Shown one piece after another: positions 11,109 to 22,600 of a stretch of 64,000 nt of DNA; the first letter of the stretch is position 1; each line of letters opens with the position of its first letter. The translations under genes were made by a program, and so were the position numbers. This DNA is from Diospyros lotus (Eukaryota; Streptophyta; Magnoliopsida; Ericales; Ebenaceae). The notes below the pieces were generated by a model, which saw only the letters and a list, made by a program, of their open reading frames with translations, had not been told where the DNA came from and ran no database searches. The stretch lies in the NCBI RefSeq assembly GCF_014633365.1, contig NC_068352.1, forward strand, positions 18,075,310 through 18,139,309, given 5' to 3'.

Positions 11109-11800
11109 GTATCGGTGAAATCCAAAGCTATCAACATGGATGACTTAGATTACTACTTTGTAAATTTTGTAATGCTACTGTACCCCTTGACTATTCTATA
11201 ATTACTTTTTTTTGTAGATATATTCTATGTTGTGTAATCTTAGATTTATGGTTGGAATTGTTAGCGCGAAATTCCATGATGGATATGTTATACTGTTTTT
11301 AATACTTAACATTACATCTATATTGTTTGTACTTTCTGTTTATCATCCATCATATTATTTATGTGGATTATTCTTGGTAAATTTCTCTCATTGACTGTAT
11401 TGTTTAAATCTTTATTTTATTCATTAACAATATCTTTTTGGTTATGATAAAAAGGGGGAGAAGAATAAAATGTTATGAGATGAGAGATTGTGTGTATGAG
11501 AATGTGAATTGTATATTATTTTTGTATGGGGGAGAAAAATGTATTATGATATTTCGTGTATGTGATATGAGAGATAGGACATCAAACAGGTGCAATTAAG
11601 GCAATTAGATTTGGCAATTAGGTTTGGTCTTTAAAGTTTTTAAAAATTATTTTATCTATTATGTTATATCCAAAATATTTTTATGCTATTAGTATTTTTG
11701 AAATGTGAAACTCATAGTATAAAATTAAGGGAGAGTTAAAAATATTTTATCACATCAATTATCTCATAAATCATGTTTTTTTGTCATCATAAAAAATGGG
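11109..11800 (+). other. Copia 3' internal region, no gene
   Basis: AT-rich. From about 11450 it has AAAAAGGGGGAGAAG and TGGGGGAGAAAAATG words, typical of the purine-rich region ahead of a Copia 3' LTR. The first part (11109-11440) may be the 3' trailer of the LBD copy. Confidence 0.5.
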
Positions 11801-11814
11801 AGAATGTTGAACCA
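11801..11814 (+). promoter_or_regulatory. Polypurine tract of the Copia element
   Basis: AAAAAATGGGAGAA lies immediately before the 3' LTR start at 11815. This is the expected position of the plus-strand primer. Confidence 0.7.
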
Positions 11815-12828
11815 ACTTGCTCATATTAATTAAATTTTGATGATTAAGAAAAATATTTTTATGATATAAATATTTTCTTTTACTCATGCAAAAAGTAAAT
11901 TTAGTTTGAACTAAAAGAGAATTACTTTTAGATATGTTTTCATGTTTTAATCATTTATGTCTCAAAAGCTTATATTTGAATTTTTAATTTTAAATTAAAG
12001 GAGAATTGTTTTTAGACATGTTTTCTCTTACTTATACAAAAAGTAAGTTTATTTTGAATTAAAAGATATTGCTTTTAAACATGTTTTCTTGTTTTAATCA
12101 TTTATGTTTCAAAAGCTTATATTTGAATTTTCAAATCTTGATTTCTCATGCAAAAAGTAAATTTATTTTGAATTAAAGGTGAGACATGTTTTCTTATTGT
12201 TTGAGAAAGCCTAAACATTTTTTTGAATTTCAAATTTTATATTAATCATTTCTTTAGTTGCTAAAATGCTTATAAATATTCTCATCCAAAGTCATTTTTT
12301 GAGTATCCAAGTACTTCGATTTGCATATCCAAAACACCTGAAAGCTCTCAAATGCTCTCAAGCAGAGTATCAAAGCAATCCAATACTCTTGAAATATTAT
12401 TGCACATCCACCGAAGAGTCACAAGGTAAGAGAAGAAAAGTTCTTTAAGTCTTCTACGACAAATCAAAACTTATCCATTTGAGGTTACAAATTTATTTAT
12501 TTATTTAAATATTATTATCTTGTATAATTTGTTCTTAATTGCTTATTTGTGTCCAAATGTGGACAAATTATTTGTAACATTTAAATTACTATTGGGAGAG
12601 TGGACTAGATATGTGTGAAGACACCGAACCATTATAAATTGTGTTGTACCTCATTGTATTTATTTTTGTTATATCTTATGGATTACATTTATTATTAATC
12701 TCAAATATAATTTATTATATATATAATTCAATAATACCATTAATCAAGAATTTTTATTAAAATTGAGAAAAATTTTAATCACTCAATTCACCTCCCCTTT
12801 TGAGTGGTCATACCCTAAGGGACCAACA
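11815..12828 (+). repeat. 3' LTR of the Copia element
   Basis: 1014 bp, same termini as the 5' LTR, followed by the CTTAC duplication. It lacks about 190 bp between TTACTATTG and GGAGAGTGG that the 5' LTR has. A short ATTG at both ends of the missing piece suggests a microhomology deletion after insertion. Confidence 0.92.
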
Positions 12829-12984
12829 CTTACATTTAATATGTTAATTCAAAAACACAATTTTAAACACGAGTTCATGAATATAACATAAACCATTGTT
12901 CTACATGATAAATTATATTTCATTTTGAAAGTATTTAAAAGTTGTTATAATGTGCCTACGAAGTGTTATTTGCCTTGTATGACA

Positions 12985-15900
12985 GAATATGACACACAAA
13001 GGCCAGTATATGCAACGTCGCCAGTTCAGACAGAGTGATGACGAGGACCACATTGGTACACCCTGCACCTTATCTTTAGCTTATTTATTACTTTGCATGT
13101 CAAACCTCTCACAATCATTTTTTTTTGTAGGGGGACATTCATCTCCATCGATCGAGATGAGATTTGATTCCCCTAGCCCACAGACACCCCACCCCAACTA
13201 TGACGGGTCTTCTTCCACGCCCATGGCTACCCCTTAAAACCGTCACATGATACGTCTGTTGGGTTCCTTGTAACATCCCAGTAATTCGGTAATAATAAAT
13301 AATTATTAATTTAATAAGGATCAACTAAAAATTATTAATTTAAATCAGAAATAAATAATAACTATTAAATTTTGTATTTGAAGTGGTTAAATTGAGATTT
13401 TTAAGAAAAATGATTGAGTGTAGCATTTTGAGGTTTTAATCTTTATATTATTATATCACCTAATGTGTAGTATGTATTATATGTTAAAAATAAAATAAAT
13501 AAAATAATAGCAAAGCAATTGGAAATTGGAAGTGGTAGTCGAGCATAAGTATAGATAAGTATATATTAATAGTACATCTGGTCCCATGTGAATGAATATA
13601 TAAGCTAGTAGAAGGTTTCCTTAAATCTAATATAGTGTGCATAGAGGTTGAGAGAGGGCGGCCAACGCTAGTGGCATGCGCGCATAGGATGGTCGGGCAG
13701 GTCGCGGGTTCGAGCGTGTGTCGGCGCGGCCGAATGGAGTTGCTGATTTTTCAGCAAATCCAGCCCCAAAACGACGTCGTTTTGGGGGCTGGAGGCGGTG
13801 GGTGTTAGCTGCCACGCTGCAGCCTCTGGTCGCTCTCCTTTATGCCATTTTAAAGTTTGATTTTGGCTTGTTCCCGGCTTCAATTTGAGCAGCAAACAGT
13901 GAGGAAATAAATGAAGGAGGAGCAGTGCTCAAGAGCTCAAAATGGAGAGGAAAATTACGAAGAAATTGGAGGAAAATTTTGTTTAATTAAGGTTTAAATA
14001 ATCAGGTAAGTGAGGAAAATTATTCTAAGAATATTATACGGTTGAAATTTTATTTAGGGTGTAATTTTATTAATTTTTGATTGAATTAAACTAATTTGTA
14101 GCGTGTATAAATTTAGCTGCGTGTGAGCGTATAAACACCATAATCAGTTAATTTAAGGCAAGTTCCTTACTCCCTTTGTGGTTCACATTCGATTTATGAA
14201 TTCTATATCCTTCCTCAACCCGATTTGGTTATAGAAATTAATTGTGTACGTTATAGTTAATTATTATCCGAATTTTATTAAATTAAACTAAATAGGAGAC
14301 CTTCGGGGTTTAATTCTGTAAATGCTTATGGGGTATTGTATCGCCCCACTTCATTGAGAATGAAGCCAAACTTGGTTGGGGTTAGGTTCCTAGTGAGTCA
14401 GTTGTGATTATGGGTACCCTCTGGGATAAGTTGTTGTAATCGGATGTCTTGGGGTTTGTTTGTGTGAGTCGTAGGGTGTGGGATACATAGTTACTGACGT
14501 CGATCGTTGGGTCGTGGCAATTGATGGTTAGATGTATGGGCGCTAGTTATCAATTGTTGCGATAGACTATAGACAGGTCGGGCAAGCTGGTACCACCGGA
14601 CACCCACTTTTGGTGTTGTGTCTATCATGATGTGGCTATAGTTTCCTATGGGCGTGAGTGGTAGTGACAAGCGGAGTGAGCTGTCGTCTGGTGAGGTAAC
14701 GTATTGACTATTTGTGACACTGGAGTGAACCGTCATCAGGCCGAAGGCGGCTGTTGATCGGTACTTGATCACTGTCGACCAGCTCTGCCATTATGTGACA
14801 TATCGCATGACATTACAGTGCATGGGTTTGGGCTTACATTCATTGGGGGTCATGCTTTGTATGTACAGGGAAGTGTGCTCATTGGCATAATCCAGTTGGC
14901 TTGTTGAGTGGCAATTTGGGTACAATAGGTGTGCATGTGCATTTAGAGCATTTTGCCTGTGTGGGTTCTTATATGGGCGTAGCATGGCCTGATGCTTGGC
15001 TTATGAGGGTTTTGTCATCACGTTAATGCTACAAGAGCCATTACATTTATTATCTATTGCATTGCATGGTTACCATTTGATTTGGTATATAATTTTGGTT
15101 TGTGGTATGGAGTTGACCCTCGATAGCTATGAGTATGAGCTGGGCTCCAAATAACTATAACACGGGGGCTCCGGTATGTGACTGTGATAAGAGCTTCGGG
15201 CTCATGTGGATCGTGTTGTAAGAGCCTCGAGCTCATGGGCTTTATGCCAGCTAATTCATGGCTGTGGCAGGTTTGTATGCTGGGACTTGGGTGCTAGGAT
15301 GTGCATTTCTTATGTGGGCCCCAAGGACTATTATGTGCATTGTTATATTTATGCGGAATACTGGATTATCTGTTACACAGTATGGCATGGCATTTTCATA
15401 TGCTGCATTGCACTTCGTGCAGGCGTACTCTGGGTGAGGGATATATTTCCATCTTTGATATTGTTATATAGCAACGTGTACTCAATTGTGATTTACTTAT
15501 GGATTAACTTTGTTCAACGAGACCTATGTCGGGTATGGCTATTTCTGGTTTTGGTCTGTCATACCTGTTGATAGTGGGATGCACTTCAGTGTGGGGGATC
15601 TATGTTCAACCTTACCTATATTCTTTTGTTATGCTTGCTGAGCCTTGTGGTTTATTTTGTTTTTACCATCATTCCAAGTGTAGGAGCTGGCGCGGTGGCT
15701 AGGCTATTTGGCGTGTCAATTGTAGATAATTGTGTGTACAGGGCAATCCAGACTAAAAAGATCCGTGAGGTGCGAGTTATGATCAGGGGCTTGGACATTG
15801 AGGCTTGTTTGGTTTATTTGGTTATTGTGTTGTTATATATAATTAAGCCCCTAAGTGGTTTATTTCATATTCATTTAGCTTCCGCTGTTGTGGTGTGTCG

Positions 15901-17544
15901 TATGATTTTGATTGAATTATAATTAAAAAAAATGAGAAAGATTTTCGGATCGTCACATTCCTCGTAAGTATTCTTTATTTTACTAATCAATTTTTACTTT
16001 AACAAAGAAATTTTCATTTTAGCACATGAGTTCACAAATATATGTATTAACATGTTTGATAACAATTTGTGCAAACGGCATATTTTTCGAATCATCCAAA
16101 GTAAGTTTGAGGGGTCGTACCCAAATTGGAAAAAGACAAACCCTGCTATTAGAGAAATATGGTTTGACGAGTTTAAGGTAATGTATTGCTTTAGTATATC
16201 TATGATTGATGGTTTGCTTTAGTAATGTCTAAATTTAATTTGACTTGTAATCAAGTGAATGATATTGTTATGACTTGTAAAAAAGTTATTCATATTCACA
16301 ATAAAACAACACTCTTGTCATTAGTAGTATAGATTTAATGGTATATCGTCATACTGTTGGTAGTATGCGATATTTGAATATTTTTTTATTATCTGTGTCT
16401 ATGTTTTTTCTAATTCTTGTATCCATTTTTATATGCCTGACTGTGTCAGTGCTTAGAAATTGATGGCCTACATATTCTATTCGAGAATTTTTTTCAGCAC
16501 GTGTATTATATGAGTGATTTGCTTGCTATGGAATAACCCTTGCTTTAATTTTTTTTTTTTTTTTTTTGTAACTTTTACTTTATCTTAACATTATAGAAGA
16601 ACTGGTCTTGGGATAGTGAACTGAAACATCAAATTAGAACTAATTTTGAAAAGACTGTCTCCGACCGTATGATGAACATATTATTTCGTGTCCATAAAGA
16701 TTTAACTAAAAAACCAGGTTGGATGTGTCCGTCTGTATTTGAAACCCTAAAGGAGTATTGGAATTCTGCAGAATTCAAGAACAAGTCTGAAAAGGCAAAA
16801 AAAAATCGAGCTTCAGATATTGGGGGCAATTTGCATACATGTGGTTCCATTCCTATGTCGAAGCATAAGAAAAGACCGGTAATATTTGATATTTTTTATT
16901 ATTTTTATTTTACTTAATTATTTTTTAAAAAACAACAATTTTTGCATGAACACCTTTTTTTTCCTTTGCAGTAGAAGTAATTTGGTCGCCCACCAACATA
17001 GGTTGAGTTGTTTCTCGCGACACACAGAAAGAGAGACAGTTCGAGATTTGTTGATAGGAGGTTCAAGGATACTTATGTAAGTATACATTATTTGTGTTTT
17101 TTTTTTTTGTATTATTATTTTATTATAGTTAACTAACCTTTTGATAATACAACTTATTTCATGTATCTATGATGCTTGCAGGCTGACTTCCAAACGAGAC
17201 AACATGAGGCATTATCACAAGCATTAGCATTTAGCTTGTCAGAAGATAATGACATTATCCATCCCTCGCAACTAGTTATTGATGAGATCGATATGGTTGG
17301 AGGTTGCGGGCAGCAAGAAAAATGGTCACGTTTATGGGATGGGGTCAAAGCCTATGTCATCCCTGGTTTCTACTACCTACCATCGCCACTGCCGTCGTCG
17401 TCGAGCTCGTTGGCAGAGTAGATTCAAGAAGCTGTTAAAACAGCTATTAAACCCTTTCACAATCGCCTGTTAGCCCTTGAAGGTAGGTTGCCTCCCCCAC
17501 TGCTGTCTTCATCATCATCGCCCCTGGATCATTCGAATCATTAA
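12985..17544 (+). pseudogene. CACTA (En/Spm) element gene, Transposase_24 / Ptta-like, disrupted
   Basis: Exon-like pieces with GT/AG borders can be followed: about 12985-13054, about 13132-13268 continuing at 15963, 16023-16177, 16597-16878, 16972-17076 and 17182-17544. The translation gives the Transposase_24 pattern: SYPNWKKTNPAIREIWFDEF, KNWSWD, VFETLKEYW, KNKSEKAKKNR, HTCGSIP, then VELFLATHRKRD and FVDRRFKDTY. The second product of plant CACTA elements carries this domain and is thought to bind the element ends. The copy is dead: the second exon has a TAA and is split by the solo LTR at 13269-15957, and there are stops near 17005 and 17419. Serine and proline runs occur near the end. Confidence 0.78.
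13269..15957 (+). mobile_element. Solo LTR, TSD TTCCT (family 2)
   Basis: TGTAACATCCC start, CGGATCGTCACA end, flanked by TTCCT at 13264-13268 and 15958-15962. Length 2689 bp. It clearly matches the LTR at 60129-62797, for example around 14505-14590 against 61600-61690 (GGGTCGTGGCA..T..ATGG). It is inserted within an exon of the CACTA gene, a few bases before a splice donor. No internal retrotransposon domains are present. The open frames inside it (14491-15922) are not conserved proteins. Confidence 0.92.
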
Positions 17545-17744
17545 AAAGATTCGTTGTTTGTATGGATGATAGAATTTATTATGTATTTTTACTATTTATG
17601 GACATGTTATTAGTATGGATCATAAATTTTATGATGGATTTATTGTATGGTATGGATGATTTTCTTTAGTTCGTACATGTGTTTATTAGGTTGAATTTTG
17701 AAATTGTTTAAAAGAAAATTAAATTAATTTGTTTAATTATATTT

Positions 17745-18040
17745 AAATTTGAGATGGAAAAATCCATCTCAAAATCCTTTTAAAAAATTAGTGGAGCGAA
17801 AAAATCCGTCTCAAATTTGAGAGGGATTTTTTCGTCTCTAAATTTGAGATAGAAAAAATTTGTCTCAAAATCCCTCTCAAATTTGAGACGAAAAAATCTG
17901 TCTCTAAATCCCTCTCAAATTTGAGGCGAAAAAATTCATCTCAAAACCTCTCTCAATATTAAGACGGATTTCGAGACAAAAAAATCCGTCTCAAATTTGA
18001 GATGAAAAATCCGTCTCTAAATAACTATTTTCTTATAGTG
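17745..18040. repeat. CACTA 3' subterminal repeats and terminal inverted repeat
   Basis: At least eight copies of a motif such as AAAAAATCCGTCTCAAATTTGAGA occur in both orientations, then TTTTCTTATAGTG at 18028-18040. That end is the complement of CACTATAAGAAAA, the CACTA terminal repeat. Subterminal arrays in both orientations are the binding region for CACTA proteins. The 5' end of the element is not visible in the window. Confidence 0.85.
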
Positions 18041-18043
18041 TTA

Positions 18044-18545
18044 TATAAAAAGTATATTTATTTTGAATTAAATGAGAATTGTTTTTAAACATGTTTTCTT
18101 TTTCTCATACAAAAAGTAAATTTATTTTGAATTAAATAGAATTTATTTTTGACATGTTTTCTTTTACTCATGTAAAAAGTAAATTTATTTTGAATTAGAG
18201 GAGAATTATTTTTAGACGTGTTTTATTGTTTTAATTATTTATATCTCAAAAGTTTATATTTGAATTTTCAAATCTTGAATTAAAGGAGAATTATTTTTAT
18301 ACATGTTTTCTCTTACTCATGCAAAAAGTAAATTTCTTTTAAATTAAAAGAGAATTATTTTTAGACATATTTTCTTATTTTAATCATTTATGTCTCAAAA
18401 GCTTATATTTGAAATTTCAAATCTTGATTTCTCATACAAAAAGTAAATTTATTTTGAATTAAAGGTGATACATGTTTTCTTATTGTTTGAGAAAGTCTAA
18501 ACATTTTTTGAATTTCAAACTTCATATTAACCCTTTCTTTAATGG
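18044..18545 (+). mobile_element. Fragment of a Copia LTR (same family as 3771-4985)
   Basis: Repeats of AAAAAGTAAATTTATTTTGA, ACATGTTTTCT and CTCAAAAGCTTATATTTGAA follow the same order as 3840-4230. It begins right at the CACTA end and stops at GGCTAGTGTG, so both flanks are truncated. The CACTA element may have inserted into this LTR. Confidence 0.8.
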
Positions 18546-18561
18546 CTAGTGTGTTTGGAAG

Positions 18562-18585
18562 ATATATATATATATATATATATAT
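18562..18585. repeat. (AT)n microsatellite
   Basis: Uninterrupted AT dinucleotides between two LTR fragments. Confidence 0.9.
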
Positions 18586-19073
18586 GATAAGTATGGAGGC
18601 TCAAGGTAGAACAGACTTGATGGAACATTCAAACGAGAGTTAGAAGGTTTGAAGTGTTGGAAGTGTACCGACTGGTGCAATTCTCAACCGTTTGTGACTC
18701 TTTTATAATTGTCTCTGGTTGTAAGTTTATTATTTTTATTCACTTGTTGTGTGAGGGGATTGTATTTACTAGTAGTGTGCTAGTGGTTCTTCCTTAGGCA
18801 ATGGATTGAATGTTGGTTTTAGCTCCAATTAAAAGCTAGTGTTGATTCTCCCTAGTGGAACCTCAAGCTAAGTCTTGAAGAGAGGATTAGGCTCTTTAGA
18901 TTCGAACCTCTATAAATTTCTCTTGTTCTCTGCGGTGTGATTTTATTGTTATCAATCCTACTGCAAATCACCACATATTAAGATTACAAATTTAAGAGTT
19001 TTCAAAAGAGTTAAAATTATTAATTTTTAAAAAACCCAATTCACCCCCCTCTTGGGTATTTTTTTGGGCAACA
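18586..19073 (+). mobile_element. 3' part of a Copia-type LTR
   Basis: It ends TTCACCCCCCTCTTGGGTAT followed by GGGCAACA, the pattern of Copia LTR 3' ends. The upstream part (AGTTAGAAGG, GAACCTCTATAAATTTCTC) resembles R/U5. The 5' limit is uncertain and no primer-binding site follows. Confidence 0.6.
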
Positions 19074-19663
19074 TATGTTATAGTATATACTAACTAGAGG
19101 TGTACTATATGCTAAGCACATTTGTAATACCCCATATTGTATAGTATTAAGTTCAAGGAACCGAAAATCGATTTGAGAATTTAATTAAGTAATTGCTGAA
19201 TCGATGGAAGGGAGTACCTGAGAACGTAAATATCTAAGGAAAAGGTATGTCATTGACAAGTGTCTTGAGATGAGATTTATGACACTAAAAGTAATCGAAA
19301 TAGAGACAATTTTTGATACAGCTAATTTCAAGATTGAAAAACTTAATGATCATATATGATGTAATATTTGAGATTTTTAGATTCAAATATTTGAAAAAAT
19401 ATGACATTTCAGGGGATTATGAAAGTCTGGAGATAAAAGTTTAGTTTCTGAGCCAGGGGCAAAATCATAATTTTTGAGGTTCGGGTAAAAGTGTAATTTA
19501 CCTAAAAATTATGGGTATTAGCGTAATTAATCATTTCTTCAGGGACTAAAATACAATTAAAAATTAGCCCGAGGACTATGTTGAAAAGAGTCTAAGTGCA
19601 ATTACCTAAAAAATTCGGGCCAAAGTATAATTCTTGAAACCTTTTTCCTAGGGGCATTTGGGA

Positions 19664-19925
19664 GATTAAGGATAAAGACTTATGATGACTTTGGAGATAA
19701 GATAAAAGCTCACGATGACGTTAGAGATAAGATGAAGGCTCATAATGACTTTGGAGATAAGATAAAGGCTTATGATGACGTTAAAGATAAGATGAAGCTT
19801 CATGATGACTTTGGAGATAAGATAAAGACTCATGATGACGTTAGAGATAAAATAAAATATCATGATAACTTTAGAGATAAGATAAAATCTCTTGATGACT
19901 TTAGAGATAAGATAAGATTTGATTT
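19664..19925. repeat. 30-bp minisatellite (GATAAGATAAAGGCTTATGA-type)
   Basis: About eight to nine units of 30 bases alternate ATGACTTTGGAGATAAGAT and ATGACGTTAGAGATAAGAT. Because 30 is a multiple of three, it produces short repetitive open frames on both strands (19732-19938 and 19666-19863). I do not regard these as genes. Shorter GATAAGATTTGATTTG units follow to about 19985. Confidence 0.9.
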
Positions 19926-21447
19926 GGATAAGATTTGATTAGATAAGATTTGATTTGGATAAGATTTGGTAAGATTTGATATGATTACTACAAAATCGAA
20001 GCCTATAATAGAGTGTTCATGGCAAAGGGTTTTCTCATTCAAAGTTGTGAGAAATTAGTACCAGACGAGAGTGCTTCGGGTTTAGTGGATAAAGGGTTTT
20101 TAAAGTATACGCGAGGCATCACATGCGTAGAGCACTTGGGCAATGCGTGAGGGCATGTAAGGAGGTAGTTTAGTTAAAAGACTTGAGGACTTGCACGAAA
20201 ATTGAGGTTAGGCACAAGATTTGAGGTGTTTTGAGTTTCATTCAAGGTGAGTAGTTCTATCCTAACACTTGGTTTTGTTTCAACCTAAACTTGATTTGAT
20301 TACATGCAAAAGGGTTTTTTTTGCATGTGAATGGTTTAACCTGTGATGGTTGTTTCATATGAGAGGTTTATCCCAAAATGTTTATGCATGTGCATTGAAT
20401 TTTATGTGATAAATTATATACATGAAATGTTTTATATGATGCATCGATTCATGGTATATGGCATTGGCATGTTTTTGTGTTTATCCATGTGGGATGTCAA
20501 ATTGTGATGTGGCACTTGAGTGATAGCACTAGGGAAGCGTGCGAAGGATTAATGCCCATTTGTGACGAGGTTTAGAGTGGACACCACCCTTGTGAGTGGC
20601 TGCACTCCCACCCTGCAATTAAAACACAAAACAGAACACAATAAAAATTTTATATTTTTTTCTTTGTTTAGGTGAGAGGTTTATACTCGTCAGTGTACGA
20701 GTGCAGTTGTAGTCCAAATTTAAATTTATATTTTCTGAATGAGTCCAGGTCGTCCACTGAGAGATTTATTTATGGCAAAATAAAAAGAATGTCACACAAG
20801 CACACACGCATTTGGATAAATTGGCAACAAGGTTTTTTATGGTTTTTTAAATAACAGATACTAGGAAATAAATTAAGGCAGTAATTGAAATAAATACTTT
20901 AAGTGAGAATATAAAATTGGATAGTACTTGAGTTAAGACAATTTCAGTGCCAACCCGTTAATTCCCAAATTTTAGCATAAAAGATTAGCAACATTAATTT
21001 AATTTCAGATATGAGGGTTTGTTATTAAATGCAATTAGAGATGATGATAGTTCTAGGTTAAGCAATCCCCATACATGATATGCGGGATTCTAATTTAAGC
21101 AACCACCATAAATTCAATTGCAATTAATACACAAAACAACTAAATTAATCATCCGGGTTTGGGTATGATAGCGTTTCCAGTTCTAGTAACTCTCATACAT
21201 GGCATGAAAGCTCTAAGTTAGGCTTACGCTCCAATCCAAACCTAGTGATTTCTCAATAATTAAGATACACTCATACTGAAATTTAAATTAATGTTACTTA
21301 TTTAAAGCGCAGCTTTCTTTGGGAATCATTGGCGTTGGACACTATCCTTGCCTTAACCCAAGATTAGATTTAGCTACTCATTTCCATTTAAAAGTTAATT
21401 GACATGAATTTAAACGAAGTAATTTAAATAACAGAATTTAAATGACA

Positions 21448-22335
21448 AGAAATTTTAAAGGCATAAACTAATCGGCCATTTAGGCGGTGAATAATTAAAA
21501 TAACAAGAATTAAAATGACAAGAAATTTTAAAGGCATAAACTAACCGTCCATTTAAGCGGTGAATAATTAAATGACAAGAATTAAAATTGTAGAAATTTA
21601 AAGGCACAAATTAACCGGCCATTTAGGCGGTGAATAATAAAGTAATAATAAATGACATAAGAATTTAAAAGAAGAAAGGAAGGAAGTAAGATCACAAGAG
21701 AGAATACTAAAGAAAAGGGGAAAGAACAAGAACAATTCTCAAAGAGAGAATTATAAGGAAACAACTAAACTTTGATTCAAGAATAATAATCACACTTACA
21801 AATGCAATCAAGTGATCTATTTATAGGCCACAAGATGCAATACAAACCACACAATTTCAATTATTCAACTAGACATAATTATATCTAATGGGCACTCACA
21901 CACTTAAAGTTAAATGGATTTTAGCTATAATACACACCTAATATTAAATGGATTTTAGCTAAAAAACACACCTAATAAAGCATTCATAAAGTTAAATGGA
22001 TTTTAGCTATAATATCCACCTAATAGTTAAATGGATTTTAGCTAAAAAAACACACCTAATAAAGCTCTCACATAAAAAATAAAAATAGATTTCTATAAAT
22101 TGGTTTTTAATCTTCATTAGGATTAAAAATAATCCTTGGGCCTTCTCCAAATAATATCTTCCATGGGTTGCTCAAATTGGGCCTTAATTCTTCATGGACT
22201 TTAATTTTTCATGTGCTTGATTTCTTCATGGACTTGAATTCTTCATGGGCTTGATTTCTCCATGGGTTTGATTTCTTCATGGACTTGAATTCTTCATGGA
22301 CTTTAAGTCTTCATGGGCTTTAATTCTTCATGCCT
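21448..22335. repeat. Three tandem-repeat zones in the nested LTR
   Basis: Zone 1 (about 21448-21645) has three units of about 70 bases with GGCCATTTAGGCGGTGAATA. Zone 2 (about 21900-22070) has four units with TTAAATGGATTTTAGCTA. Zone 3 (about 22150-22335) has about nine units of roughly 20 bases with TTCTTCATGGACTTGAA. Confidence 0.85.
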
Positions 22336-22359
22336 AAAAAAAAAATAAAAATAATTTAA

Positions 22360-22600
22360 TGTTATTAATAAATTATATATTATATATATGTATTACACAT
22401 GGCACATATATATATTATATTATATTATATATATATATTACATGAATGCATATAATGATGTATATGTATTATATATAATTTTATATATTATTATTATTAT
22501 TATTAAATTTTACTTTAAAATTTCATTTCATTCATTTTTCAATTTAAACTTGCATATAACCATAAAATATATATTAATATCTAATTTAAACTATTTTTAA
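22360..22600. repeat. AT-rich low-complexity tract
   Basis: Alternating AT and ATT stretches (TATATATTATATTATATTAT and similar). The open frame 22388-22600 falls wholly in this tract and is not a credible gene. Confidence 0.85.

Larger units (their letters stand above)
3771..12828 (+). mobile_element. Copia-type LTR retrotransposon, decayed, with TSD CTTAC
   Basis: Both ends are LTRs beginning TGTTGAACCAACTTG and ending GGGACCAACA. The 5-bp sequence CTTAC occurs immediately outside both ends (3766-3770 and 12829-12833), which is a perfect target duplication. A primer-binding site follows the 5' LTR and a purine tract precedes the 3' LTR. Inside are gag, protease and reverse-transcriptase remnants full of stops (to about 7072). 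A foreign segment of about 4.3 kb follows, with a solo LTR and an LBD-gene copy. The element is non-autonomous and old. The 3' LTR has lost about 190 bp relative to the 5' LTR. Confidence 0.92.

Noticed and set aside
14491..15922. Several open frames of 60-120 codons on both strands
   Set aside because: They all lie inside the solo LTR 13269-15957, and the sister LTR at 60129-62797 does not keep equivalent frames.
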